From an uncultured Bacilli bacterium (lineage in GTDB: Bacteria; Bacillota_I; Bacilli_A; RF39; UBA660), in NCBI GenBank assembly GCA_934096235.1, contig CAKOLO010000001.1, positions 310,001-374,000 of the forward strand: DNA of 64,000 nucleotides. The letters are read 5' to 3'. This document shows positions 43,944 through 52,954 of this stretch, in pieces. Made by a program: the position numbers and the translations under genes. The notes under the pieces were generated by a model, which searched no databases, had not been told where the DNA came from, and worked only from the letters and a program-made list of their open reading frames with translations. Position 1 is the stretch's first letter, and each line of letters begins with the position of its first letter.

Positions 43944-44729
43944 TAAATCATTAATACTAACAATATTATATCCTCTACTCTTTATATAATTTAAAGTCGC
44001 AGATAATTCACTTAAATTAAATTCATTTTCCTTGATAAATATGATAACACCTTTATCAAGGATTTTTTTTGTATTAATTAATAAATCTTTATCAATATAA
44101 TTAATAACATTTATACTACTTAATTTTTTATTCTTACATACTTCTATTATATCTTCATCCTTATTAGTACAATAAAATTCATTATGAAGTATTTTCATAA
44201 AACTATTTAATTCTTCCCTATTCTTTCCTTTAAATAAAATATTACTATAATTACTTATATTATCTATATTAGAATTTAACATTTCATAATTAAAAAGTAG
44301 ATTCAAAATATATCCTTTATTATCAGCTATTTTCATCATTTTTAAGAAACTTTTACCATCATTAATATCTATTACTATACTAACATTATTTAGATAGTTA
44401 TTGCCTCTAATAATATACTTATCTAAGTTATTCTTTTTAGATAAAATACACTCTTCATTCTTATATTCTATTAACTCTTTTTTAAAACCAATACCCTTCA
44501 TATTAGAATAACTCTTATTCTTATTAACACTAAGACCACTAAGTCCTAAAACAATACCATCAGAAGTTATTTCACCTTCCTTACATTTATAATCATTAAT
44601 AGATGCATATTCTACTATACTATTCATTATCACATTATTATGTTCACTCATAGTAATAATCTTATCAGTATAATAAAAACTAAATAAAACAAACATAGAA
44701 ATTAAAATATATTTATAATACCTTTTCAT
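43935..44729 (-). CDS. Membrane-anchored protein, possibly degenerate polysaccharide deacetylase
   Basis: A 264-residue protein with an N-terminal membrane segment (about 6-22). The layout recalls NodB-type deacetylases: IVIDINDGKSFLKMMKIADN where active enzymes have a TFDDGP motif, GVIIFIKEN, and the closing helix LNYIKSRGYNIVSINDLL that is typical of PdaA/PdaB proteins. The metal-binding Asp/His residues are not evident, so it is probably inactive or the resemblance is only structural. It follows rel2 and may share its transcript despite the hairpin between them. Confidence 0.5.
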   Translation of the reverse strand: MKRYYKYILISMFVLFSFYYTDKIITMSEHNNVIMNSIVEYASINDYKCKEGEITSDGIVLGLSGLSVNKNKSYSNMKGIGFKKELIEYKNEECILSKKNNLDKYIIRGNNYLNNVSIVIDINDGKSFLKMMKIADNKGYILNLLFNYEMLNSNIDNISNYSNILFKGKNREELNSFMKILHNEFYCTNKDEDIIEVCKNKKLSSINVINYIDKDLLINTKKILDKGVIIFIKENEFNLSELSATLNYIKSRGYNIVSINDLLL

Positions 44730-44743
44730 AATAAATTATATAT

Positions 44744-44774
44744 ATAAAAAGAAAGATTATGATAAATCTTTCTT
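44744..44774 (-). terminator. Terminator after the second rel gene
   Basis: An 8-bp stem GAAAGATT/AATCTTTC with T5 on the minus strand, overlapping the end of rel2. Confidence 0.75.
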
Positions 44775-46190
44775 AATAAGCGCAAGTGCTCTAGTAGTTT
44801 TAACTTTATCTTCCCATTCTTTCTTAGGAATACCATATCTATTAGTAAGTATTCTAACTCTATCTTTATTTTGAAGTATATAGTCATCTGCCACTTTTCT
44901 ATCATTTACTATCGCTTGTACCATACGACTAGCATTTAAAGGATCAAGTCTATATGCAAAATCTACAGGAGTAGAACCTACTGGTAACTGTAGTACTTTA
45001 CCTTCAGTAGTATACACATACACATTACCACTAAATAATTCTTTTTTAACTTGATCTATAAATGATTTATTATCTTGATATTGTTCATCTATTTCCACTA
45101 GAGATTTAAAGAATTGACTTTTATTCTCAACTATTTCTAACATTTTCTTACTAGCATTTTCACTATCAAGATCCCAATAAGCAGCAATTCCATAACTATC
45201 TATTTTATCCATCTGTAACGTTCTTATTTGTGCTTGTACTAACATATTATCAGGACCAAACACAGTAGTATGCAAACACTGATACATATTAGTCTTAGGA
45301 TTACATATATAATCTTTAAACTTACTATTAATTGGTTTATATAAACTATGAACATAACCTAAAGAAGTATAACAATCACTTATTTCATCTACAATAACTT
45401 TTAAAGCAAGTAAATCATGTATATTCTTTATAGCTTGTCCATCATATCTCTTTCTATAAATACCATATATATTTCTAATTCTTATTTTTATTTCATTAGG
45501 AATATCTTTACTATTTAATAAGTCTCCAATTTTATGAGCCATATCTTCTAATATACTTTTACTTTCATCAAGTAATTTATTTGTTTCATCACTCACTCTT
45601 TTATATTCATCTGGAAGCAAATATTTAAGAGATAAGTCTTCAAGTTCACACTTAAGTTGATAAACACCTAAATTGTATGCTAATGGCACAAATATTTCCA
45701 TACTTTCCATAGATATTTCTTTTTGTTTATAATCTTTTTTATATTCAAGTGTTCTCATATTATGAACTCTATCAGCAAGTTTTATAAGTATAACTCTAGC
45801 ATCCTTAGTAACACTTGTTATTATCTTTCTAGTATTAGCATAATTTCTATCTTGTTTATTTGAAAAATCCATTTTAGATAATTTAGTAACTCCATCTACT
45901 AATTCAGCAATTTCAGGACTAAAATCACGAGCTATATCTTCTTTTTCAATTTCAGTATCTTCAATAGTATCATGAAGTAATGCAGCACATAACGTATCTT
46001 TATCAGCTTTCATTTCTGATAATATGCATGCTACAGTTATCGGGTGAGTAATATATTCTTCTCCACTTTCTCTTACTTGACCACTATGTAATTTTTTAGC
46101 ATACTGATATGCTTCAATAACATCAGGAATAATCATAGGATTATATTTTTCAATAGAATCAATTAATTCTTCTATAGTAGCACTTTTCAT
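44757..46190 (-). CDS. RelA/SpoT homologue with intact hydrolase and altered synthetase
   Basis: A 477-residue RSH protein: HD (about 20-175), synthetase-like (about 230-340) and a shortened TGS (about 395-455); the CC and ACT domains are absent. The hydrolase site is complete: H49, H73-D74, E77-D78 (HDTIEDT) and D140/N144. In the synthetase the catalytic Glu of the ExQIRT motif is Gln319 (QAQIRT) and the expected Lys of R-x-K is Arg239, while Asp259 remains. Predicted (p)ppGpp hydrolase without synthetase activity, complementing the rel at 21405. GGAGGTGAGGT precedes the ATG. A Cys-rich micro-ORF with a terminator-like hairpin lies just upstream. Confidence 0.9.
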   Translation of the reverse strand: MKSATIEELIDSIEKYNPMIIPDVIEAYQYAKKLHSGQVRESGEEYITHPITVACILSEMKADKDTLCAALLHDTIEDTEIEKEDIARDFSPEIAELVDGVTKLSKMDFSNKQDRNYANTRKIITSVTKDARVILIKLADRVHNMRTLEYKKDYKQKEISMESMEIFVPLAYNLGVYQLKCELEDLSLKYLLPDEYKRVSDETNKLLDESKSILEDMAHKIGDLLNSKDIPNEIKIRIRNIYGIYRKRYDGQAIKNIHDLLALKVIVDEISDCYTSLGYVHSLYKPINSKFKDYICNPKTNMYQCLHTTVFGPDNMLVQAQIRTLQMDKIDSYGIAAYWDLDSENASKKMLEIVENKSQFFKSLVEIDEQYQDNKSFIDQVKKELFSGNVYVYTTEGKVLQLPVGSTPVDFAYRLDPLNASRMVQAIVNDRKVADDYILQNKDRVRILTNRYGIPKKEWEDKVKTTRALALIKKDLS

Positions 46191-46203
46191 ACCTCACCTC
46201 CAT

Positions 46204-46234
46204 AAATAAAAAATGACAACCAAAAAGTCATCAC
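46204..46234 (-). terminator. Hairpin between micro-ORF and second rel gene
   Basis: ATGAC/GTCAT stem with a 9-base loop followed by T6 on the minus strand. It could end the micro-ORF transcript or act as an attenuator for rel2. Confidence 0.55.
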
Positions 46235-46315
46235 TTATAGACATAAAGAAATATTGTTAGTTATACATCTAACACAATTATTAGATTTAATTTTATTACA
46301 ACAATACTTCTCCAT
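46235..46315 (-). CDS. Cys-rich micro-ORF, 26 residues, upstream of second rel gene
   Basis: ATG with a GAGGTAG ribosome site, a consensus-like promoter and a following hairpin. The peptide MEKYCCNKIKSNNCVRCITN (then NISLCL) has five Cys and five Asn in 26 residues, including CC and CVRC. It could be a metal-binding mini-protein, or a leader peptide whose translation senses Cys or Asn supply. The gene structure is convincing; the function is unknown. Confidence 0.5.
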   Translation of the reverse strand: MEKYCCNKIKSNNCVRCITNNISLCL

Positions 46316-46345
46316 AAACTACCTCAAATATTAAATTTAATACTC

Positions 46346-46374
46346 ATATTAAAGTTTTTTTACTTAAAAGTCAA
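46346..46374 (-). promoter_or_regulatory. Promoter of the micro-ORF/rel2 transcript
   Basis: TTGACT (46369-46374), 17-base spacer, TAATAT (46346-46351) on the minus strand. Confidence 0.7.
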
Positions 46375-46380
46375 CACTTT

Positions 46381-47493
46381 TTATAAATTAAATCTTTTTT
46401 TTAATGCTAAAGTATTTTCTTTAATCTTTGGTGTTATCATTTTACCATCAACATAACCTTCAAAACTAATACCTAATCCTTCTATGCATTGTTTAGGAGT
46501 AGCTTCTCCTCTAGACATTATAAATTTATAAAATTCTTTCATATATTCTTTATAGTTTCCCCTAGCAAGTTCATGCATACAAAATGCTGTATAATAACCA
46601 AGACCATATAATAATTCATCTCTTAGTTCTACTTTTTCTCCACTTTTTAATAAAACATTACCATAATAATCTATATTAGTAATTTCCCCTTCTTGTTTTT
46701 CCTTCATAAGACTATGTATTGGAAAGAAACTGTCACTCACTTTTAAAGCTACATCATTTATTTGTATTCTAGCACCATCAACATCAATTTTATTTCTAAG
46801 TAAATAATCATACAAACCTATTTCAAAAAATGCAGAAGGTACTTCTAAAAATACATCATTAAAGAAAGGTATTCTTTTAACTTGTGGAAACAAAAATAGT
46901 TCTCTATCAATCGCATGTCCTAACTCATGAGCAATAACACTTTGAGTATATGTTTCAAGATTCTTACATCTAGTTACTATATAACCAGATTTGATCATAG
47001 AATTACTAATATATATTCCATCTCCGCTTTCAATCTCTAATCCAGTTTGAATTCTTCTTTCATCAAAATACTTTTTAGCAATTTTATATTCATTATCACC
47101 AAATGTAGAAAAATAACCTAGTAATATATCTTTAAACTCTTTTTCACTATATTTTCTAAAGCAAGATAAAAAAGGTACATCTATACAATCTATACTTTCA
47201 AGTTCATCACAGTAATTATCAAATAACGTATACCAAGTATATAAATATTCATCCAAATAATCACAATATTCATCACAATTTTTATATGTTTTAGAATTTA
47301 ATAATTCTTGTACTTTATCAGGTCTTAAAAATAAATCCTCATCTACTCTTATTCCAGTAAGTAACTGATATAAATCATTTAACATAACAAAACTAGAATA
47401 ACCATCTATAATTTCATCCTTAGATGGATGTCTTAAATAATATTTTCTTAATTTTTTTAAATCTTCACTTAAAAGTTTAGTATTTATTTCCAT
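46381..47493 (-). CDS. M3-like zinc metallopeptidase, small form
   Basis: A 370-residue protein with VIAHELGHAIDREL (HExxH zinc motif) and, about 25 residues later, FLEVPSAFFEIGLYDYLL, which supplies the third ligand Glu in the arrangement of M3 oligopeptidases (PepF/thimet). Typical PepF is about 600 residues, so this is a reduced version with a shortened N-terminal helical region. No signal peptide. The ATG at 47493 follows GGGGGA. A paralogue with the same plan is at 54047. Confidence 0.8.
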   Translation of the reverse strand: MEINTKLLSEDLKKLRKYYLRHPSKDEIIDGYSSFVMLNDLYQLLTGIRVDEDLFLRPDKVQELLNSKTYKNCDEYCDYLDEYLYTWYTLFDNYCDELESIDCIDVPFLSCFRKYSEKEFKDILLGYFSTFGDNEYKIAKKYFDERRIQTGLEIESGDGIYISNSMIKSGYIVTRCKNLETYTQSVIAHELGHAIDRELFLFPQVKRIPFFNDVFLEVPSAFFEIGLYDYLLRNKIDVDGARIQINDVALKVSDSFFPIHSLMKEKQEGEITNIDYYGNVLLKSGEKVELRDELLYGLGYYTAFCMHELARGNYKEYMKEFYKFIMSRGEATPKQCIEGLGISFEGYVDGKMITPKIKENTLALKKRFNL

Positions 47494-47546
47494 ATAAATC
47501 CCCCAATATAAATATATCATATCACAATATTATATATTTATGAATT

Positions 47547-47574
47547 AAAAAACCAAAGAATATTTATTCTTTGG
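47547..47574 (-). terminator. Terminator of serS
   Basis: A perfect 9-bp stem CCAAAGAAT/ATTCTTTGG with T6 on the minus strand. Confidence 0.85.
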
Positions 47575-47582
47575 CCTATAAA

Positions 47583-48875
47583 TTATTTTTTAATTGGAAT
47601 AAGTTTTTCTTTACCACCCATGTATGGTCTTAATACTTCTGGTATATTTACACTACCATCTTCATTATAGTTATTTTCCAAAAATGCAATTAACATTCTA
47701 GGTGGAGCAATAACTGTATTATTAAGAGTATGAGCAAATTCCTTTTCTCCATTTTCTTTTTTATATCTTATTTGAAGTCTACGTGCTTGAGCATCAGTTA
47801 AATTTGAACAAGAACATACTTCAAAATATTTTTTTTGTCTTGGACTCCATGCTTCAATATCACAAGATCTATATTTTAAATCAGCTAAATCTCCAGAACA
47901 ACATACTAATTTTCTAACAGGTATATCAAGTGTTCTAAATAATTCTACTGAATAGTTCCACATCTTATCATACCATTTATCACTATCTTCAGGTTTACAT
48001 ACAACTATCATTTCTTGCTTTTCAAATTGATGAATTCTATATACTCCTCTTTCTTCAATACCATGAGCCCCAACTTCTTTTCTAAAGCATGGTGAATATG
48101 AAGTCATAGTAATTGGTAAATCACTTTCTTTCAAGATTTGATCTTTAAATTTAGCAATCATAGAGTGTTCACTAGTACCTATTAAATATAAATCTTCACC
48201 CTCTATTTTATACATCATATTTTCTTTTTCAGTAAATGACATAACACCATCTACAGCAGCACTGTGAATCATATATGGAGGAATACAATAAGTAAACCCC
48301 TTATCAATCATAAAATCACGAGCATATGCAAGTACTGCAGAGTGAAGTCTAGCAATATCTCCCATTAAATAATAAAATCCGTTACCACTAACTCTACCAG
48401 CAGCATCTTTATCAAGCCCATTAAATGTAGCCATAATATCAGAATGATATGGAATTTCATAATTTGGAACCTTCGCTTCACCAAAAGTCTTTTCTTCAAC
48501 ATTCTTACTATCATCTTCACCAATAGGTACATCTGGAGCAATAATATTTGGAATAACCATCATATCAGTCTTAATTAGACTTTCAAGTTCCTCTTCTCTC
48601 TTCTCAAGTTCTTCTATTTCTTTATTCATTTCGCCAATTTTAGTTTTAATTTCATTTGCTTCATCTATTTTTTTATCACGCATTAATTCACCAATGGAAG
48701 CACTTAACTTATTCTTTTCGCTTCTTAGTAAATCACCCTTAGATTTGCATTCTCTATATTCAATATCATAATTATAGACATCATCTACTAACGATAGCTT
48801 TTCATCCTGAAATTTCTTTTTAATGTTTTCTTTTACTAATTCTCTATTTTCTCTAATTAGTTTAATATCTATCAT
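47583..48875 (-). CDS. serS: Seryl-tRNA synthetase
   Basis: Class II synthetase charging tRNA-Ser (and tRNA-Sec), 430 residues. N-terminal tRNA-binding coiled coil (about 30-105, KNKLSASIGELM...EELEKREEELE), motif 2 FRKEVGAHGIEERGVYRIHQ and motif 3 near the end (LIAFLENNYNEDGSVNIPE). It is normal length. No T-box fits in the roughly 60-base gap upstream. The start has GAGGTGTACT before the ATG. Confidence 0.97.
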   Translation of the reverse strand: MIDIKLIRENRELVKENIKKKFQDEKLSLVDDVYNYDIEYRECKSKGDLLRSEKNKLSASIGELMRDKKIDEANEIKTKIGEMNKEIEELEKREEELESLIKTDMMVIPNIIAPDVPIGEDDSKNVEEKTFGEAKVPNYEIPYHSDIMATFNGLDKDAAGRVSGNGFYYLMGDIARLHSAVLAYARDFMIDKGFTYCIPPYMIHSAAVDGVMSFTEKENMMYKIEGEDLYLIGTSEHSMIAKFKDQILKESDLPITMTSYSPCFRKEVGAHGIEERGVYRIHQFEKQEMIVVCKPEDSDKWYDKMWNYSVELFRTLDIPVRKLVCCSGDLADLKYRSCDIEAWSPRQKKYFEVCSCSNLTDAQARRLQIRYKKENGEKEFAHTLNNTVIAPPRMLIAFLENNYNEDGSVNIPEVLRPYMGGKEKLIPIKK

Positions 48876-48920
48876 AGTACACCTCTTCCTTATTTAATAT
48901 AATAACATTATTTTACAAAA

Positions 48921-48948
48921 ATAAAAAGAGAAAACTTAATTTCTCTCT
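48921..48948 (-). terminator. Terminator of the first von Willebrand A gene
   Basis: AGAGAAA/TTTCTCT stem overlapping the stop codon, T5 on the minus strand. Confidence 0.7.
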
Positions 48949-50768
48949 AAAAAGTATGTAACACTAATTTTATCACTAGATTTAAACTTCTTAATATTTA
49001 TCTCATATCTATTACCCTTATTAATAATATAACTTTCATTTAAAGCATCCAAATATCCTTTTTTTATTTCATAAGGAGTTCCATTTCCATTATCAGGTGT
49101 TACTTCAATTACTATATTTCTAGTTTTATCTAAATTTCTTGAAATAGCAAGTACTCCCTTAGTAGTTATCTTAGACTTTTCATTCATCTTTTTAGCTATA
49201 TTTTTAAATATCTCAGAAATATTATTAGTATTAGCATCTTTATAGCATACTTTTTCATATAGATTTGTATTTGAAGAACAATTCTTTCTACTTGGACAAT
49301 ATAAACACATATCACCAGGATAATTAGAATCAGTTCCAATAGTTGATAATCCCTTTAACGTACTTGATGCACTATTACTAGTTTGAAAACCTATAGTTAG
49401 AAATACAGCTTCTTTCTTAATATTATTTGCAACTGGAATATATTTAGATGAAGAATCTCCTACAGGACTACCATCTGATAAGAATAATATATAATTACTA
49501 TTTAACTTATTTTTATTTTTAATTTCTTTTAAACGTTCAAGTGACTTAGTAAAAGTACTAGTAAATGGTGTTTGTGATCCATCAGCATCTAATTCATCCA
49601 TCGCAAAATTATATAATTCAGTATAATCTCTAGAACATTTTGAAGGTGCTCTATCAGCACTATAAGAAGACCAATCAGGCATTATAACAATACATACTTC
49701 ATTATTTTCGTTTGAATCAGGACCAAGCATTATATTTAAGAAATCTTTAGTTGCAGCCTTTAACTTAGTCATTTTAGTTCCACCCATACTAGCAGAATTA
49801 TCAAGAGCCATAACTACATTAACACCAACTTCAGCAACTTCATTATATTGAACAGTTTTTTCTATCGCAATAGTATTCTTTTGACTAGGTTCTGCTTCTA
49901 AATCATCCATAGTATATATTATTTGGTTACTAACAGTATCACCGGCATTACCTATAATTTTAACGCCAAATTCAAGTTCTAATATTTCACCAGGTTTTAA
50001 TATAAAATCATACCCTTTACCACTAAATAAATCATTTAAGGCTTTCTTAGATTCAACTAATGATAATGTTTTATCTCCAATCTTAATTTTAACAGTATCA
50101 GGAAGTAAAGATATTTGTTTATTTAAAGCATCAACCATAGCTACTTCACGAACATTTACTTTAGAGTCATTACTGCCATTATTCTTAAGTTTTAATTTAT
50201 AAATTATTTCATCTCCATATTGAGCAACACCTTCAAGCTTTAATTCTTCATCCCCTTGTCTTCTAATAATCTCAGTATCTACATACTCAATATCAACATA
50301 AAAATTAGGTTTAACAAATACCCATGGGTTTGTATAACTACCTTGACCAGTTACTTCAGTTTGATGAAGAATATACTCAGTAGGTCTAACTCCAGAAGAT
50401 TTACTACTCTTTTCAAGTAAAGAGTATTTACCATTATCAACACTATATATTTTATTACCATTACTTGTCATAGTCCAATAACTTCTAGCAGTCTTTAAAT
50501 AAGTTCTAAATCTTTCAACAGAAATATCATATTCACTTTGATTAACAAGTCCACCAGTTTTAAAGCCATCTAAAGTACTAAACTTACTACCATTATAAAC
50601 ATATTTATTACCAGTTTTAAAATCAATATACCATTTATAATTATCATAATCAGTTATATAATTATTAGCACTATACTTAGCATCTTCAAAATTTATCTTA
50701 ACAGCAGCACACACTATAAAAGGAAAAAACAAAGTAATTAACACTAACAAACTAAAAAGTTTTTTCAT
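48936..50768 (-). CDS. Secreted von Willebrand factor A domain protein (paralogue 1)
   Basis: A 610-residue exported protein: signal peptide (about 1-22), an N-terminal domain (about 25-165) with RSYWTMTSNGNKIYSVDNG and GVRPTEYILHQTEVTGQGSY, a beta-rich CnaB-like region (about 175-310), and a VWA domain with MIDAS motif DNSAS (about 322) plus a later metal-site Asp in LFLSDGSP. The C-terminus returns to beta structure and ends ISVTYFLERN. A Cys-rich insert (MCLYCPSRKNC) distinguishes it from paralogue 2. No sortase motif. Probably a metal-dependent adhesin or matrix protein. Confidence 0.87.
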   Translation of the reverse strand: MKKLFSLLVLITLFFPFIVCAAVKINFEDAKYSANNYITDYDNYKWYIDFKTGNKYVYNGSKFSTLDGFKTGGLVNQSEYDISVERFRTYLKTARSYWTMTSNGNKIYSVDNGKYSLLEKSSKSSGVRPTEYILHQTEVTGQGSYTNPWVFVKPNFYVDIEYVDTEIIRRQGDEELKLEGVAQYGDEIIYKLKLKNNGSNDSKVNVREVAMVDALNKQISLLPDTVKIKIGDKTLSLVESKKALNDLFSGKGYDFILKPGEILELEFGVKIIGNAGDTVSNQIIYTMDDLEAEPSQKNTIAIEKTVQYNEVAEVGVNVVMALDNSASMGGTKMTKLKAATKDFLNIMLGPDSNENNEVCIVIMPDWSSYSADRAPSKCSRDYTELYNFAMDELDADGSQTPFTSTFTKSLERLKEIKNKNKLNSNYILFLSDGSPVGDSSSKYIPVANNIKKEAVFLTIGFQTSNSASSTLKGLSTIGTDSNYPGDMCLYCPSRKNCSSNTNLYEKVCYKDANTNNISEIFKNIAKKMNEKSKITTKGVLAISRNLDKTRNIVIEVTPDNGNGTPYEIKKGYLDALNESYIINKGNRYEINIKKFKSSDKISVTYFLERN

Positions 50769-50824
50769 CTTATCACCCTTATTATCTATTTAAGTATATC
50801 AATTTTTAATATTTCTTACAACAT

Positions 50825-50853
50825 AAAAAAAGAGAGAATTTTAATTTCTCTCT
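50825..50853 (-). terminator. Terminator of the second von Willebrand A gene
   Basis: An 8-bp stem AGAGAGAA/TTCTCTCT overlapping the gene end, T7 on the minus strand. Confidence 0.78.
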
Positions 50854-52577
50854 AAAAAGTATGTAACACTTATTTTATCATCAGCTTTAAATTTCTTGAT
50901 ATTAATTTCATACCTATTACCTTTATTAATAATATAACTTTCTTTTAAAGCATCTTCATAACTAATCTGTTTTTCATAAGAAGAACCATTACCATTATTA
51001 GCAGTTACCCTTATAATAATATTTCTACTTTTATCTAGATTTCTTGATATAGCAAGTACACCTTTAGAAGTAACTTTTGATTTTTCATTTATTTTTCTTG
51101 AAATAGTTCTAAAAACATCAGATAATTGAGTTTTATTAGCTTCAAAATAATAATTTGGATCATTATCAACCATTTCCAATAATAATTTTCTTTCACTATA
51201 ACCGGTCATAAAACCAATGGTATATAATGAAGCAATTTCTTTAATTAGTGGAATATATGACTTATAACGATAATCTACACCACTCGTAACTAAAGGAATA
51301 CCGTCAGTTAAGAATACAACTGAATTAGAATTCAAAGCTCGCTTATTTTTTAAATATTTCATTTGGGTTAATCCATCTCTAAGAGATTCAGTATATGGTG
51401 TCCATCCATCCTCTTGAGTATTAGTAATATATTTTTTTAATTCACTTGAACTTTGAGAACACTTGTATTTTGAAGTATCACCACGATCATATGCCATAAT
51501 AACAACACATATTTCTGATGTACCATTAAATTCTTCTACTAAGAAAATATCAACAAACTCTTTAGCAGATCTTTTCATAGCAGCCATCTTTCCGTTATTA
51601 TTCATACTATTAGAAGTATCTAATATAAGTACTACATTCGCACCAGCCTCTGCTACTTCATTATATTGTACTGTTTTTTCAACAGCAATTTTATTTAAAT
51701 TACCTGGGTCAGCTTCAAGACCATCCATCGTATAAAGAACTTGACTATTAACAACATCTCCAGCATTACCAATTATTTGAATCTTAAATATTACTTCAAC
51801 TTCTTGACCAGGAACTATTGTAAAAGTATACCCATTATCACTAAATAAATCTTGTATAGCCTTTTTTGCTTCACTGAGACTTAAAGTTCTATTACCAAAT
51901 CTAACAGTTGAAGTTTCAGGTAACATCTTAATAATTTTATTAACTTGACTAACCATAGCAACTTCACGAGTATTAACAACAGAATCTCTAAGGCCATTAT
52001 TTTTAAGTTTTAAACTATATGTAATTGTATCTCCATATTGAGCAATACCATCAGCAATTATTTTACCATCACGTTCTATAACAGTATTAAAGTATTCAAT
52101 TTCTACATAAAAGTCAGGTTTCACAAATACCCACGGATCAGCATAACTACCTTGACCAGTTACTTCAGTTTGATGAACTATATATTCAGTAGGCCTAACT
52201 CCAGCAGCACTAACATTTTTATCAAATAAAGTGAAATTACCATTTTCAACACTATAAAACTTAGAATCTTTAGATGTTAAAGTCCAGTAACTTCTAGCAG
52301 TTTTTAAATAAGTTTGATTCTTATTAATAGAAATATTATATTCACTTTGATTAATAAGGCCTCCATAATCAAAACCACTCGCTACACTAAAATTACGACC
52401 ATCATAAATATATTTCTTTTTAGTATTTAAATCAACATACCATCTATAATTCTTAAAATCAGTTATATAAGTATTAGCACCCCACTTAGCATCATCATAA
52501 ACAACTTTAACAGCAGCATTACTAATAAAAGGAATAAACAAAAGTAAAATTAAAGCTAGTTTAATAAAACGTTTCAT
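50841..52577 (-). CDS. Secreted von Willebrand factor A domain protein (paralogue 2)
   Basis: A 578-residue paralogue of the downstream gene with the same order: signal peptide (about 1-21), N-terminal GGLINQSEYNISI...RSYWTLTSKDSKFY...GVRPTEYIVHQTEVTGQG domain, beta region with QYGDTITYSLKLKNNGL, VWA with MIDAS DTSNS (about 322), and the identical ending ISVTYFLERN. The two genes are adjacent, same strand, each with its own terminator: a tandem duplication. AGGTGATT precedes the ATG. The Cys-rich insert of paralogue 1 is absent. Confidence 0.87.
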   Translation of the reverse strand: MKRFIKLALILLLFIPFISNAAVKVVYDDAKWGANTYITDFKNYRWYVDLNTKKKYIYDGRNFSVASGFDYGGLINQSEYNISINKNQTYLKTARSYWTLTSKDSKFYSVENGNFTLFDKNVSAAGVRPTEYIVHQTEVTGQGSYADPWVFVKPDFYVEIEYFNTVIERDGKIIADGIAQYGDTITYSLKLKNNGLRDSVVNTREVAMVSQVNKIIKMLPETSTVRFGNRTLSLSEAKKAIQDLFSDNGYTFTIVPGQEVEVIFKIQIIGNAGDVVNSQVLYTMDGLEADPGNLNKIAVEKTVQYNEVAEAGANVVLILDTSNSMNNNGKMAAMKRSAKEFVDIFLVEEFNGTSEICVVIMAYDRGDTSKYKCSQSSSELKKYITNTQEDGWTPYTESLRDGLTQMKYLKNKRALNSNSVVFLTDGIPLVTSGVDYRYKSYIPLIKEIASLYTIGFMTGYSERKLLLEMVDNDPNYYFEANKTQLSDVFRTISRKINEKSKVTSKGVLAISRNLDKSRNIIIRVTANNGNGSSYEKQISYEDALKESYIINKGNRYEINIKKFKADDKISVTYFLERN

Positions 52578-52631
52578 ATAATCACCTACTATATTAATAT
52601 AATTATATCACATACTAAAATAAAAACAATA

Positions 52632-52652
52632 TAAAAAGAGGTCCCCCTCTTC
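52632..52652 (-). terminator. Terminator of the YjcZ-like gene pair
   Basis: AAGAGG/CCTCTT stem with a GC-rich loop and T5 on the minus strand. Confidence 0.7.
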
Positions 52653-52657
52653 TTAAA

Positions 52658-52753
52658 TTACCATCCTGTGCAAGTACCAAATATAATAGCTAAAAGGATG
52701 AATAAAATTAAAATTATAAAGAATATATTAGATTGATTATTGCAACAACCCAT
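52658..52753 (-). CDS. YjcZ-like small membrane peptide, 31 residues
   Basis: Ribosome site AGGAGGTGAACGTA before the ATG. The peptide is a short Cys-containing start (MGCCNNQSN) and one hydrophobic helix (FFIILILFILLAIIFG), matching the layout of YjcZ-family sporulation peptides (a FALIVVLFILLIIVG-type core). Such peptides occur on spores of Bacillus; a role here is unknown. The final GTCTGW is unusual for the family. Confidence 0.7.
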   Translation of the reverse strand: MGCCNNQSNIFFIILILFILLAIIFGTCTGW

Positions 52754-52771
52754 TACGTTCACCTCCTTATA

Positions 52772-52882
52772 CTAGATAAAAGCACCTAATATGATTACTA
52801 ATAGAATAAATAATACTAAAGCAAATGCTGCTCCTGAAATACCGTTTCCTCTATTACATCCACATCCGCATCCTGTATTCAT
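52772..52882 (-). CDS. YjcZ-family small peptide, 36 residues
   Basis: Ribosome site AGGAATG region before the ATG. A Gly/Cys-rich start (MNTGCGCGCNRGNG) is followed by AAFALVLFILLVIILGAF, a close match to the YjcZ-family core. It forms a pair with the 31-residue peptide 18 bases downstream. In Bacillus the family is associated with sporulation; with spoIVB at 7233 it is another sporulation-type gene in the window. Confidence 0.78.
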   Translation of the reverse strand: MNTGCGCGCNRGNGISGAAFALVLFILLVIILGAFI

Positions 52883-52954
52883 AAAACATTCCTCCTTTTT
52901 TATCTTTACACTCTTATAGTATGTTATTTCCTAGTTTTTGTGTATGATAATTAC

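Noticed and set aside
48876..48935. T-box leader for serS
   Set aside because: The gap to the upstream gene is about 60 bases, most of it terminator; no T-box core is present.
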